DNA from: Alligator mississippiensis
Lineage: Eukaryota; Chordata; Crocodylia; Alligatoridae
Assembly (NCBI RefSeq): GCF_030867095.1
Contig: NC_081828.1
Span: forward strand, 54,289,434-54,353,433
Reading direction: 5' to 3'
Length of the DNA stretch: 64,000 nt
Shown here: positions 34,601 through 46,254 of the stretch, piece after piece
Position numbering within the stretch: position 1 is the first letter of the stretch
Layout of the letters: each line of letters opens with the position of its first letter
The notes under the pieces: model-generated
The model's database searches: none
Told to the model about the DNA's origin: nothing
Seen by the model: the letters and a program-made list of their open reading frames with translations, nothing else
Program-made: the position numbers and the translations under genes

Positions 34601-35470
34601 TGTGTGATCAGAATCATACAATTAACATGTTCTAATTCCACCAAGGTGTACCTCAGTTTTATTGGTCCACACATAAATTCTATTTTCTCTTTACTAACAG
34701 TAGTATCCATAAGGGATATATGTGTTTGGTTGGGGAAGCTCAAAACTAGGCATATGTGTTTTTCTTTTTACCCTATAAAATGCCTCCCTGTACTATATAT
34801 TTTTTGGTTGAACCTACATTGAAACCGCAGCCATGGAAACCTACACAAAGCATTTACAGAACCTGTGCCTGGTTGTTCAGCAGTCCCCATTTAAACAATC
34901 ATGTGTGCTAACAGCTGTGGAGTGAGAGTGGTAATTTGACACATTATTTGTCAGAGCTCTAACTTCTGACTATGGCCCCCTCTACACGTTACAGGAGCCC
35001 CCACCCCCTTTACCACTCCCTGGGAAACCCTGTCCTCACCTGTGCTCTGGGCAGCAGCAGTGGTCGTTCCCTGGTCTCGACTCTGCTGGGCTATGAGTTG
35101 AGAATCACTTACTCAGTAGAGTCCATCGGGGTTGAGCACATGTGGACAGGTTCCCGTTGATCTGGGATTTATGTTTCAGTTTTCTATAACGGCTGGGATG
35201 CTGAAACAGCCTATGAAATCCAGGACTGCCCCAAACATATGGTCACCTTACCCTTATTTCTGGCACCAAGACATGCTTTGGCAAATTTCCTCTGCTCATT
35301 CAGCCTGCATATCCTGAAAGCTCATGCTTCCTTTGTTTGATCTTCTTGATATGGGCTATCACGCCAACTTTGCTGTAAATTTGGGCATTTATCTCCTTGT
35401 TAGTCAACATGTAGCAGGTGTCTGTAGAGACTCTAGACTGGTACATTTGAAAATACAGGAATGCCTTCAT
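31634..35470. other. Non-coding, no gene recognised
   Basis: No exon seen on either strand. Around 34975-35160 the words 'cccctctacacgttacagga' and 'gagcacatgtggacaggttc' suggest a degraded member of the 'tctacacgt' MITE family, not firm enough to bound. Confidence 0.45.
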
Positions 35471-35483
35471 ATGAGCAAACAAG

Positions 35484-35600
35484 GTTCTTTAGGTAAATGT
35501 GATATCTTTTATTGAACCAACTAAATAGTTGGAAAAATTGTTCTTTGCAAGCTTTCAGGCACAAACATCTTTCTTTAGGCACAGGGAGACTCGTGTGCCA
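35484..35600 (+). repeat. Common amniote interspersed repeat fragment
   Basis: 'tgatatcttttattgaacca', 'actaaatagttgg' and 'ttctttgcaagctttcaggc' follow a consensus often seen in sauropsid genomes (ttattggaccaacta ... gcaagctttcgggc). Family name not certain. It is followed by a poly-C/poly-A tract at 35617-35640. Confidence 0.55.
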
Positions 35601-36454
35601 TAACCTCACCAACCTCCCCCCCCCCCCCCAAAAAAAAAAACACAACAAAAACATGGTTCATATGAGCAAGTTATTTAAAAGATTAATGGTAAAAGTTATG
35701 GAATTCTAAATATCATAGGAAGAGCTGAATAAATAAAAGTCAATATAGATAATATTTCCAAATTCAGGTCAAATGTCCTCTTCCAGGGACTGTTTGAAGA
35801 TACTGGAGATAGTCCTGAATGTCAGGGATGTATCCCGGAAAATTCAGAATGGTTGGTTGCTTTATACCTCCTCTAAGAAAGTGAAAGATGCATGCCAGGA
35901 TTTTGTTTGCTTTTGGTTTGGTTATGTGAAAAATAAGATGTTGCCATTTTGTTCAATGTGGTGACAACTTGATAGCTCACATTGTGGGTTGAGAAGCTCA
36001 TATAGGCCTGCATAAACTCAATAGTATGTTTGACTTAAACTAGTTCTGGTAGACCAGATTTTTTCCCTTAGCCTGTAAACCTAGTGTACTTGGTACACAT
36101 CTGTTTGTAGAAGGGGATATGAAGGCTTAGATTATATATATATTAATTTGAAGCATAGATCACATTTCTCTCTTTGGGTTGGATCCTATTTCTTTTAAAA
36201 TCAATTGTAATGAAACAAGATGGGGTGTGAAAGATAGAGTAAATCTTTAGAGTTGCCATTCATGTGAAATCTCTATTGTTGCTGCACTGCAGTATTGGGA
36301 GGAGAGGGTGATATAAAACAGTAAAAGCTCTGCCCTTCAGAAGAAATTTTAAATAAGTATCTTTAGTTTGTCATCTCTAATAGTTGTCTAGGTGAGAATT
36401 AAAGATCCTGCAGTTCTTAATGGAAACTGGAGGGGAATAACCCTGAAATGTTTG

Positions 36455-36625
36455 AGTTGGTAGTCTAAGCCTGGTAACTAGAGCAGGAGATTGGGTGTCA
36501 AGATTCCTAGAATCTATTCCCAGCCCTTCTGCTGCCTGACTATGGGACCACAATTGCCTATATATCACTATATCCCTTCTTTAAAATGGGGATAACACTT
36601 CATCCTTCTTTCTTATGGAGTGCCA
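36455..36625 (-). repeat. MIR-like SINE
   Basis: 'ttcccagcccttctgctgcc', 'tgactatgggacca', 'cttctttaaaatggggataa' and 'cttatggagtgccaggaggc' follow the MIR consensus in reverse order. Confidence 0.65.
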
Positions 36626-37246
36626 GGAGGCTTAGTTCAGGATTCATGTTGGTGAAGTGTTGTGAGAGAGTCTGACAAAAAATGTAATAGAAATGCAAAG
36701 TATTATAAAATGAAATGATGAAACAAGTAGTAAAAGTTAAGACTGTGTCTGAGTTTGTGAATACATTGTGTTGATGTGGCTCACCTACAAAGTCAGTGCA
36801 TACCTGTATGTAACTCATTGTTCTGTAAAATGCTTTGATACATTTCAGTAGAAAACCTCAGTATAAAACCAAGTTGCATTCTACATGAAGTGAAAATATA
36901 TTTTAAATAGATAAAACTCATTACACAGTTGCTTCAAACTGCAAAGCAACCAGGACCATTTTCATCCTGGTGTGGGAGAAATGTAGGAATTGCAATGTAG
37001 GAAATCCTTATTTTGAATGTTCTTTTACTTTAAGATTTCAAATGCTTTACCAGGACTGCATCTGGGTTTCTCATCAGCTCTTAAGGATATCTTGGGTAAT
37101 CTGTAACAGCACTTTCAGAGCAATATAAAATAGTTTGTGTGCATCTGCTGGGTGCCTCCATTTGATTCTAGATAATGCTTTCTTAAGGCTAAAGGTTAAA
37201 GTTTTGACAGATGTGGCTGCTGTGTAATTGGTCTCCCTTATCTCCC

Positions 37247-37252
<6 letters not shown>

Positions 37253-37289
<37 letters not shown>
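37253..37289. repeat. (AC)n microsatellite
   Basis: About 18 AC dinucleotides without interruption. Confidence 0.97.
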
Positions 37290-37292
<3 letters not shown>

Positions 37293-37649
37293 TAATAATA
37301 AATTTCTGAAATAAGCATCTCTATTTTGATACCAGTTGCAAATGTACCACATGGAATATATTACTTCATTTCATTCATTATATTACTTTGTTTTCTAGAG
37401 TGCAGTGTGTTATATTACTTGCAATGGACAGGATAGGGTTTATTCCTGCTCTGTGTTACTGCACCTGTAACTCATGATTTGCTAATCTTATACTTGTTTG
37501 TTCTTGTATTGCAGACACCCATTTTTTAATTGTTAATTTTGTTTTCTTTCCTTCCTCCCAAATCTATCACCAGACATTTGTTGAAGGGTCTTTTCCTCCT
37601 TAACCTAACTGAGCTCTGGCAAATGCAAGTAGCAAATTGAGTCAAGATT

Positions 37650-38662
37650 AGTAACTGCGCAGCAGTGTACATGTAGACTCCTGACTGGGAGCAAATGTGG
37701 GGGCTGGGAGGTCCCTGCTGCCCAGGGCTGGGGAGCCTGTTCCCTGCCCAACTCTGTGATTGTGGAGCCGTGCAGGGAATAGGCTCTCCCCAGCCCTCAC
37801 TCCATGATTGAGGAATTGGGGCTGAACTGTCTGGGTCAGGAGCAGGTCCAAGCCCTGTGCCCCGATCGGGCAATTGAGGTGCGGGGCTTGGAAAGAGCTG
37901 CAGGGGTGGGGCAGGTTCCAGCCCCATCCACCAGTGGGGCGGCTAGCAACATGTCCCCTGCCTACTGATCCTGGGGGGGCACCAGCAGCCAATTGCCGAC
38001 TAGGGGGATGTCCCCCAGTGGCCAATTGCCGGCAGCAAACCTGAAGTGCTGGCAGCAAACCTGGAAGTGCCCCTGGTGCTTCTCTCAGTAACCCTCAATC
38101 CCTGGCCGGTGAAGGCCAATCTCAGGGGGGGCGCGTGACCCCCTGTGCCACCCCTACGCATCACGTATGGCCCCAGCTGTGCAAGGAATCCCTGCCCAGC
38201 TGGGGGCTCACTGCTAGCTGCACCAGTGGTGGGTCAGGGCAGGGGGCTGGGACCTGCTCCTCCTCTGCAGCTTTTTCCAAGTCTCCTGCCCCTGATTGGG
38301 GAACTAGGGTTTGGAGCCCCCTGCTGTCAAGGCAGGGGGACATTATCCCTACCTTGGCAGCAGGCAGCCCCCTGGGGGCAGGGAGCAATGTCCTAGCCCT
38401 GGCCAGGTGACAGCTGTCTCCTGGCCTCGTGGTCCCTGCCAGCCCCTGGGCTAGCACCCAGGGGAGCCTAGAGCTCCCCCTGGATGCTGCCATAGGCCAA
38501 TGCAGGACAGCAAGGGCAGGAGCAGATTACTGCCATGAGCAGCAAATCTGCTCCCAAGACCCTGCATGTCTAAATGCCTGCCCGGGAGCATTTACTCACA
38601 AGTAGTTTACTCATGAGTAAAGTACTCCCAGATCAAACGCACTTGTAGACACACCCAGAATG
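37650..38662. repeat. GC-rich foldback element, about 1 kb
   Basis: The left part (about 37660-37960) and right part (about 38185-38400) are imperfect inverted copies. Translated on opposite strands they give similar strings, GLEPAPPLQLFPSPAPQL on the minus strand and GLGPAPPLQLFPSLLPLI on the plus strand; neither is a gene. The ends carry 'gtgtacatgtagactcctga' and 'cgcacttgtagacacaccca', the terminal wording shared by the other foldback elements in this window. Confidence 0.65.
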
Positions 38663-39395
38663 TCTTTGTCATGCAAAGAAATAATGCAAAGTAATATTAA
38701 ATTGCAAAATGCCTGATGAAAACACAATGCATATAAATAAAACATGTTATACACATACTAATAGAAAATACATATGAATCTACTCTTAAATTTGTGCAAG
38801 TGTGTAGCTTGTTTCTCTTTTGGATCAGGTATCATAGACAAAGTAGGTTTTACACCTAACATATGGCTTGAGTTGTAAAAGCTATTTTGGTATTTTCTGT
38901 GAAGCATAATCGATTTGCATGAAAGAAGAAAAATCTGTTTTAGTTTATGAATTTATAGTAATAGTTTGATATTTCTATAATGCCTTCTGTCTGTGGAAAG
39001 TATTTGACAGACACTAAAGGTAAATTCTTGGGGACAGAAACATGTTGTCATAGTATTTGTATGGTAGTTAGCACAAAGGTATTTGATCTCATTTATTCCC
39101 TTTTGTTACTGTAATACAAATTAAGTAGCATTTACTTGTCTTCAGAAGCAAACTCTGGGTTGGCCATCATGCATCAAATGGAACCAGGTGTTGTCAAAAC
39201 AATAAATGGAAAACCTGTTAACAAATCACTCCTACAGCCACCACCATGATTAACACACCTCACCACAAAACCCCAGAATCCATGGATCCCACAAAAATGA
39301 TAAACAACAGAAACTACCGACCAAGGGAAAACAGTTTTCACACAGTAATCATTCCATCTTCGGCTTCATATTCATCAAAGGAAACTTACACAATC
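38663..39395. other. Non-coding, nothing recognised
   Basis: AT-rich, no exon or repeat called. Confidence 0.45.
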
Positions 39396-39403
39396 CCTTG
39401 GAA

Positions 39404-39627
39404 CTGTGGTTTTCATCCTTTTTCCATTTGCGGACCCCTAAAAAATTTTGAATGGAGGTATGGACCCATTTTGAAATTTCAAATGGAGGTGCAGACCCCT
39501 TTAAATTGTAAATGTGGCTATTCCCCATTTCACATACTTTTAATTGATCAAAGTAATCTTTTGTGGACCCCTTAGACATAGTTTGCACATCCCCAGGGGT
39601 CTGCAGACCACAGGTTGAAAAACACTG
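39404..39627. mobile_element. hAT-type MITE with 8-bp target duplication
   Basis: The ends are CTGTGGTTTTCATCC and the reverse complement of the right end, CAGTGTTTTTCAACC. Flanks are ccttggaa (39396-39403) and ccttagaa (39628-39635), a target duplication with one mismatch. The interior has 'ttgcggacccctaaaaaatt' and 'aggggtctgcagaccacagg', typical of this hAT family. Confidence 0.88.
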
Positions 39628-40768
39628 CCTTAGAAGATGGGATTAATAACAGAAATTCATAACTTTTTACTAGGCACTAAAAACAGGGACTTAACAGAGA
39701 CATTGGTTTTATGGTTCATTACAACTTACTTCTCACCTCTCCTTTTGCTAACTTGCTCCACAGATGTTAACTGGCCACTTCCCTTTCAAGTGCTCAAATT
39801 AGTTAACATGGGGTAATCTACAGCAGTTGTTCTAATTTGTACTTAATCTGGGTTCTGATCGCTGCTTTTCCAGGCCTGAGAAAGGGTGTTTGAAGTCCAA
39901 AAGTCTGTCTTCTACATTTTCCCTACTTCCCTCACCTCACTAATTTTGCTTCTCTCGTATCCTTAGATCATCATAGCTATAACTACTAGTGTCCTGTGAA
40001 TATTTTATGTTTGCGATTGTTTAGCTGTTCAGCTTTGTGCTACTGCCTGCCTGAATGTAGAGTTGGATTAAAGGAGGCCGTAAACTATATTGTTAAAGAA
40101 CCAGGAAGGAAAGGTAAAATAAGGATGGTAGATAAGGTGCATTCCCTCAAGGCACAATAACCCCATTATATCCATGAAAAGGGCCTCTTTAGCCACAACT
40201 CTGGGGTTGTTTGACCAAAGCTAGAAGAGGGAGATCAGTGACATCGATCTGTTTAAACAGTTAGCCCTACAGAAGGGAAAAGGGGTTTAACGTAAACTAA
40301 GGGAAGTTGCTCATGAAAGTAGTAAAATGCTGAGAGACCGGAAAGATGCACACAGTCGAAAAGCTGAAAGTAGGCTGAAAGTAGTACAGTGTATTTCTCC
40401 CAGCTCAGAGATGGGGAACCAGCTGGAGCCCCCCTGGACTACAGAAATAGAGGTTACATTTACCTTAGGGAATACATGTAAGATATACCGGGGCCTTGTG
40501 CTCTTTGTGCGCAGAAAATAAATAGTGCTTTGTTAAGAATTGTTTTTTGAGTCCTTTTAATAATCTGCTGTCACAGTCTCCTGAAGGGAAACCCTTGCAG
40601 AGTTCAGTCCTAGCTGAAGTACTTGTGAGTAACATTAGGTAGCTTGTAAGCCACTTCCTGGTCTTACAACAGGTGGATTATGAAGTGGTTAGGGCTCATG
40701 GACTCTGAGGAGTGCATTTGGTGAGACCCTGAGAAAGTGGACATGGGGCATGTAGATGAAACGGAGGC

Positions 40769-40816
40769 CCTAAATTGAAGCAGTGGGTTTTAAAAAACAC
40801 CACTTCAATTTAGGGC
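40769..40816. repeat. Hairpin, about 19-base arms
   Basis: CCCTAAATTGAAGCAGTGG and CCACTTCAATTTAGGG pair around 'gttttaaaaaacac'. It lies about 380 bases left of a second perfect hairpin and may be part of the same foldback element. Confidence 0.85.
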
Positions 40817-41192
40817 TGATTAAACCCCTGTGTTGTGTACATACCCTGCCTCTCCGGCATTGGGGAGGGGAGGGAGAGCTGTTGGCAGGCAGAGCAGTCC
40901 TTGGGCTGTGAGAGGAAGACGGTGGTTTTCTCCACAGCAGCGGCAGCCCCCCCCCAGGTGGCACCTACCCACAGGCACCTGGCTCGGGTGGTCCCAGGGG
41001 CACTGCAGCCATGGAAGGAAGCACCGGGCCCACGCACAGCTTGGGCAGGCAGGGTCTGGGGGTGGGGTGATCAGGCTCACCACTTTCCTTGGACAGAGCT
41101 GCTTTCCCAGGCTGCTACCAGGTTGCCTACAGGGCTTCCTGCAGAGCCATGGAGCTGCACGGAGCCTGGTGCTTCACTCCGCAGCTGTAGGG

Positions 41193-41233
41193 GCAGCAAA
41201 CTAAAACTCCTCGAAGGAGTTTTAGTTTGCTGC
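41193..41233. repeat. Perfect 41-base palindrome
   Basis: GCAGCAAACTAAAACTCCT and AGGAGTTTTAGTTTGCTGC are exact reverse complements separated by three bases. Confidence 0.97.
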
Positions 41234-41469
41234 ACCCCAAGTCATTAAGGCACATTACGTTGCCAAATTTCTTACAGTGGCTGGAATTAATGCACAGTAT
41301 GCTGCTGAGGGGTGCAAACACTGACACCATTAAAGCAGTGCAAAAGCATTTAGCCTGCTTTAAAGTGTCGTGCACACATGCCTCTCATTTCATCTACACA
41401 CAGATGCATAACGATTGGACCATTATAGAAGGTCACAGATACAGAACTGGCTTGTAGTTGTGCAGACCC

Positions 41470-43038
41470 ATTATGTAGGCATGGTGCAAGAAATGCAACA
41501 GCTGCTGTTGCAGTTAGCAAGCTGATTTCAGCACTGTCATCTCTTAGGGCATGGAGACACTTGAGGGTGCTTACAGACTGGCAGGGAGGGGGTGAAATGG
41601 GGTGGGGAGGAAAACAGTGCTTTACTTTCAGCTTGTTGTGAGGGTGTGCCAAGAGCAGCACATGTCCAGAAGAGGAATCATGGCAGTTTGACCTGGCTTG
41701 CCCAGCATCTGCTTAGCTCATGCACTTCAGTGGGGCTTTTTGACACTTTTATCTAATGGCTTATTACATCAGTTATTAGACAAAAGCACCAAAAAGCCCT
41801 GCTAAAGTGTGTGAGCTATACAGACACTGGGAAGCCAGATCAAACTGATGCCATTCCTCTTCGGGTGGTGCCATTCCTCTTTGGTTGCAGATGCACATAC
41901 CAGTTGAACCGTTCCCAAATTGTTACTGATTGGCAATCAGTTCACTACTGTGTCATGTGCTGTGGCCCTGATGGCAAGAGGTAAGAGTGAGCACCCAGCT
42001 GAGCATGCTTCCCCAAATCAGGGGGGAGTGTTTGCATCCACACTTTAGGAGTCCTAAGGTGTGGAGGACTTGTGGCTGGGGGTATTTTCACTTTTATGCT
42101 TTTGTTTCTTTTCCTTTGGTAGCAAGCTAATGACTGAAGTCTGCAGTGTGCTTGCCTGACATGGGGTGGGGGGCGGGTAGTGCTTGGAACTATGATATTT
42201 GGCTGGACAGGCATGATGAGGGGCTGCAGTGGAGCAGGCAGTGAGGATGTGGCTGGTTAAGTAGTGAAAGGGAACTCATTGATTTTTTTTTTAAGTGCCA
42301 ACAAAAGGAAGGAAAAAAAAGGAGGGAGGGAACAGTTAAGTTCTGTTAACTGTCAGAGTGGTCATTTGGAACAGTGCAAGTGTGTGGGGATGAGGAGCAA
42401 TGTACTGTGGGATGCCTGGAGGACTGACCAGATTTGTATAACACAAAACTTGATGTCTACACATAACAATGAACTAGCTCAAAATAGCACTTGATTTTTC
42501 AGATATACTTTTGAACTGTTCCAGGCAGATTTAAATCAGTTTGCCAGACTTGTGTGTCTGTCTGCTTCAGGTTTAAACTGCATTTAAACAATTCTGGGTG
42601 CTGACAGATGTGAAAAAAACAACAAAACAAAAAAGCACTTCACGAGAAGAGGAATCGCATCAGTTTGATCTGGCTTCCCAGTGTCTGTATAGCTCACACA
42701 CTTTAGCAGGGCTTTTGGTGCATTTGTCTAATAACTGATTCAATCAGCCATTAGATAAAAGTGTCAAAAAGCCCCACTGAAGTGCATGAGCTAAGCAGAT
42801 GCTGGGCAAGCCAGGTCAAACTGCCATGATTCCTCTTCTGGACATGTGCTGCTCTTGGCGCACCCTCACAACAAGCTGAAAGTAAAGCACTGTTTTCCTC
42901 CCCACCCCATTTCACCCCCTCCCCACCAGTCTGTAAGCACCCTCAAGTGTCTCCATGCCCTAAGAGATGACAGTGCTGAAATCAGCTTGCTAACTGCGAC
43001 AGCAGCTGTTGCATTTCTTGCACCATGCCTACATAATA
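41470..43038. mobile_element. Large inverted repeat with palindromic arms (foldback element)
   Basis: The left arm (41470-41864) and right arm (42641-43038) are close inverted copies around a loop of about 775 bases. Translating the outer halves on opposite strands gives the same 63-residue string with one or two changes (MLLLAHPHNKLKVKHCFPPH at its start), which shows high identity. Inside each arm is a second palindrome of about 200 bases, from 'agaagaggaatcatggcagt' to 'ccattcctctt' in the left arm and from 'gagaagaggaatcgcatcag' to 'atgattcctcttctgg' in the right. The element at 50307-50629 is a single copy of the inner palindrome. No protein is encoded. Confidence 0.88.
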
Positions 43039-44758
43039 CTCAATAGAAATTCTGTCTTAGCTTAGGTTAAAAGCTCTCCTTTGGGTTAGGTTTTTGCAGC
43101 CCCAAATGGCCAGCAGTATAAGAATTAGACATAACCTCCACACCATTTTTTCAGATGTATCTGGGACAAACAGATGATAGCTTTATATACCACCCTCTTG
43201 TTTTACCATTTCCTATGCAGTAGGGTATCTTTAAATTCCAAACTTTTTCATTGCAACTAGAAAGCATTCGCTACACTATTCTGAAGAGATGCTGCATTCC
43301 AAAGTGGTTACATGTACCAAATGTCTTGATATTAGGTTCCTCTTTTTGGGAAGCTTTTAACTGCTCTGGTATCCATTTCTGCAATCTCATATTCACTGTT
43401 TCAGTAGATATATAAGGACCATTTTCACTCCTGAAAATTGTGTAAAGAAAGGAGACCTTTATCTCATCTGAGCATACACATTCCTTTGAACAGGGCAACT
43501 AAATACTTGCTCTTCTGCTTAGGGCACAATATGGGATTCAGCCTTCTCACAAAGCATCAGCTTTACTGTGTTTGTGCCCAGGCTAGTATATGACTATAAA
43601 ATCATAGTACAGCTGTTTTTCCAGCTACTTGGCAAGTTACCTTTCAGGATTCCTGAATCTGAAGAGTTATTTTTTGGGATGCATGATCTGTTTAGAGTTT
43701 AGACCACCTTTTTCCCATATAAATGTGACATGTTCCATGCATTCTAACCAGCGCTGGGAATTCCTTGTAGATTATGCAGTAGGATGTCACTCTTCCATGT
43801 TTCTTCCAGTTCTTCCATATTTTTGTGTGGCTATTGTCCCCAAAGTGTAAGCAGCTCCATCTGTGTTTAAAAAAAGGTTTTCTTTTTCTTGAATACAGGT
43901 AAGCTAGGAGGGGAACATAGTCTGAAAATTCTAAATCATATTCTGCTGACCACTGAAATAAATTTTTTTTCTTACCCCGTATATGCAGTGATTTTGCAAT
44001 TACAGCTGGAAGGCAGGGTAGAGTTGCACCTTATAGACTAACTTTACCTTGACTGCAGACTAACACATATGTGTCTATATCTGCAGTTACAGCAAGCCCA
44101 CAATGCATTTCCTATATAAAGTGCAGAATTCTATAAAATTCTGCATGTCTATGAGCACTTGGGGAATAGACTTGTTCTGTACAAACTCAGTCTACCTTTA
44201 ACTAGGGAATGCCCTCCCCCCACCCCATGTGTACGCCCCAAGTAAATTTCCCTCAATTTTTGAGTTGTTTCAGACTGGCAGACTTAAGCTTACCACAGAC
44301 CCAATTGTAAATGTATCAGTTCCTGTTCAGGGATTTAACATATACTCAGGCTATTTTCTAGGTATAACACTGACTGAGAGTGGAATGCCATGCAGTACCT
44401 TTCTGATTGGCTTTTGGATTGTGTGATAAACCTTCACTTTTGAAAAGCTATCACTTTAAACTGCCATATGCCTTGTCCTGCAATAAAAGCAGATTTTTCC
44501 TGTCCTTTGGATTCACTTTGGCAATTCCTGTTTTTAGTATCCAGTAGAGAATACCAGACTGAACCTTCTGTAGCATTCAGAGTATCATCTGTTCATGGGA
44601 ATAGACAAGAATACTTTAAAGTAACTTCATTTAATTTGCTGTAGTCCACACAGAAGGTCTGGACAAACCTACATTTTAGCTGCCTTAAAAGGTGTGCTTG
44701 AGCTGCTGAACAGATAATAAGTCTGAATGCTACAGAAGTACATCAGTTGGTACTCTGT
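43039..44758. other. Non-coding; one short repeat fragment
   Basis: At 44010-44095 'ggcagggtagagttgcacct' then 'tatagactaac' matches the family also seen at 51658-51770. No exon seen. Confidence 0.45.
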
Positions 44759-45233
44759 GGGTGCATCTACACAAGATGCTTAACTACGTAGCAGACTAGT
44801 TTGCTATGCAGTAAAGCATCACTGTCTACATGTGTGTGGCAATTAGGGCGCAGTAGACTAATTTACTGCACTGCCAGATAGTCCTGTCAGATACAAGTGG
44901 TGTCCAACAGTGCAGTAAATTACTGCACTTAAATGCACATGAAGACAGTGATAAGTGCTGTGGCAAGGAAGTTTGGCATCTGGGACAAAGCCCGCAGTGG
45001 CAGCCCACCCTTGCCCCATGCACATATCTGGGGGGAGGAACATGGCCCCCATGCTTGCCCAGGAGTGAACACAGCCATCTCCTCATCCCCACACCTCCCC
45101 AAATGAGCCACTCGCAGCTCCATCCTGCACCCTGCCCTGGCTGGGCAGCATCTTTTGGTGCACCTTCGCTTCGGCGCCTGGGCAGTTGCATTAATTACAT
45201 TCAGTTACATTAATTACGTATGTAGACATGTCC
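44759..45233. mobile_element. MITE with TCTACA-type terminal inverted repeats
   Basis: The left end GGGTGCATCTACACAAGATGC pairs with the right end, whose reverse complement is GGACATGTCTACATACGT. The interior repeats 'gtagactaatttactgcact' and its inverse 'cagtgcagtaaattactgca', then a GC-rich middle. Its terminal wording is shared with 60270-60521 and others. Confidence 0.65.
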
Positions 45234-46206
45234 TGTAACTGTTAAATCTGCCTGATCCCATTAGTTGAATAGCCCTAACTTTGACCCAGAATGAAACAGG
45301 GTTAAAGCTGAAGCAGTTTCTCTACAATTCTATCACTGTAGACTCAAACGGATGTTATGGTTGCATCCTATCAGCCCATATTGGTATCCTTTGTTATATC
45401 AATACAATTGTTATATCTATCTATCCATATCTAGAATCTGAGGCCATCATCCTTTTTTCTTCACCAGTGGCTGAGGGCTCAAGGGCTAATTGAAGGCACA
45501 GTGATACTTTTCTGATCCATATCCTCAATGGCCTTTAGGGGCTTTTCCCTTTGTGCAACTGGTGCATAAAGAGGTGGCTGCTTACCAGGCTGACCTCTCC
45601 TACTCTGTTATCAGTCTTCTGCTGGACCACTGTGGTACAACTTATATTTCTGTTCTACAATGTTTCTATAGTCATCTAGGCTATTATTAAGGGGACAGTA
45701 AGTTAAATATAGGCATGATTGGAGATGAAAGGCAAGTAAAGTGGTCATCTTTTTTTAAAAGGAAAAAGAATGTTACCTCGAGAGAGAGAAAATGCAGTAG
45801 TTTATTAGCCAATTAGAATATAGTTAGCAAAATATATCCTTATCTGAACCAAATTGTTAGTCTTGCCTGACTTCCTCCAAAATTTAAATCTAAGATACCC
45901 AAATTAGAGCCTGTGGAAGAATTTATATAGAATAGCAGAACTTCAGCTGTAATTCTTGAATTAAATTTAGGCTTTCTCCTGAGTGGAATGAGAGCACTAC
46001 TACAATATGTATCATAAAACCGTGTTTAAACACTGCTGCTGCTAACAGGGTTCTAGCATATTTTCCTTGACCTGTATGGAAAGGGAGACTTTTGAGAATT
46101 TTGCAGCCAAACTGTGCTGAAGACTACCCCATTTTATGATTTTCAGGTTTCAGCCCTGGGACCTCACATGAGCTAGTTCAAAACTGATGTGCTGCTGTTA
46201 TCTACA
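45234..46206. other. Non-coding, nothing recognised
   Basis: No exon or repeat called. Confidence 0.45.
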
Positions 46207-46254
46207 TTTAGATCATAGTAAGCATTAACGTTCAACTGCTTACTGTGATCTAAA
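46207..46254. repeat. Hairpin, 18-base arms
   Basis: TTTAGATCATAGTAAGCA and TGCTTACTGTGATCTAAA pair with one mismatch around a 12-base loop; probably the core of a MITE of the foldback group. Confidence 0.9.

Noticed and set aside
41350-43046. Two nearly identical 66- to 103-codon frames on opposite strands
   Set aside because: They are the two arms of one inverted repeat, so their likeness comes from the DNA repeat and not from coding.
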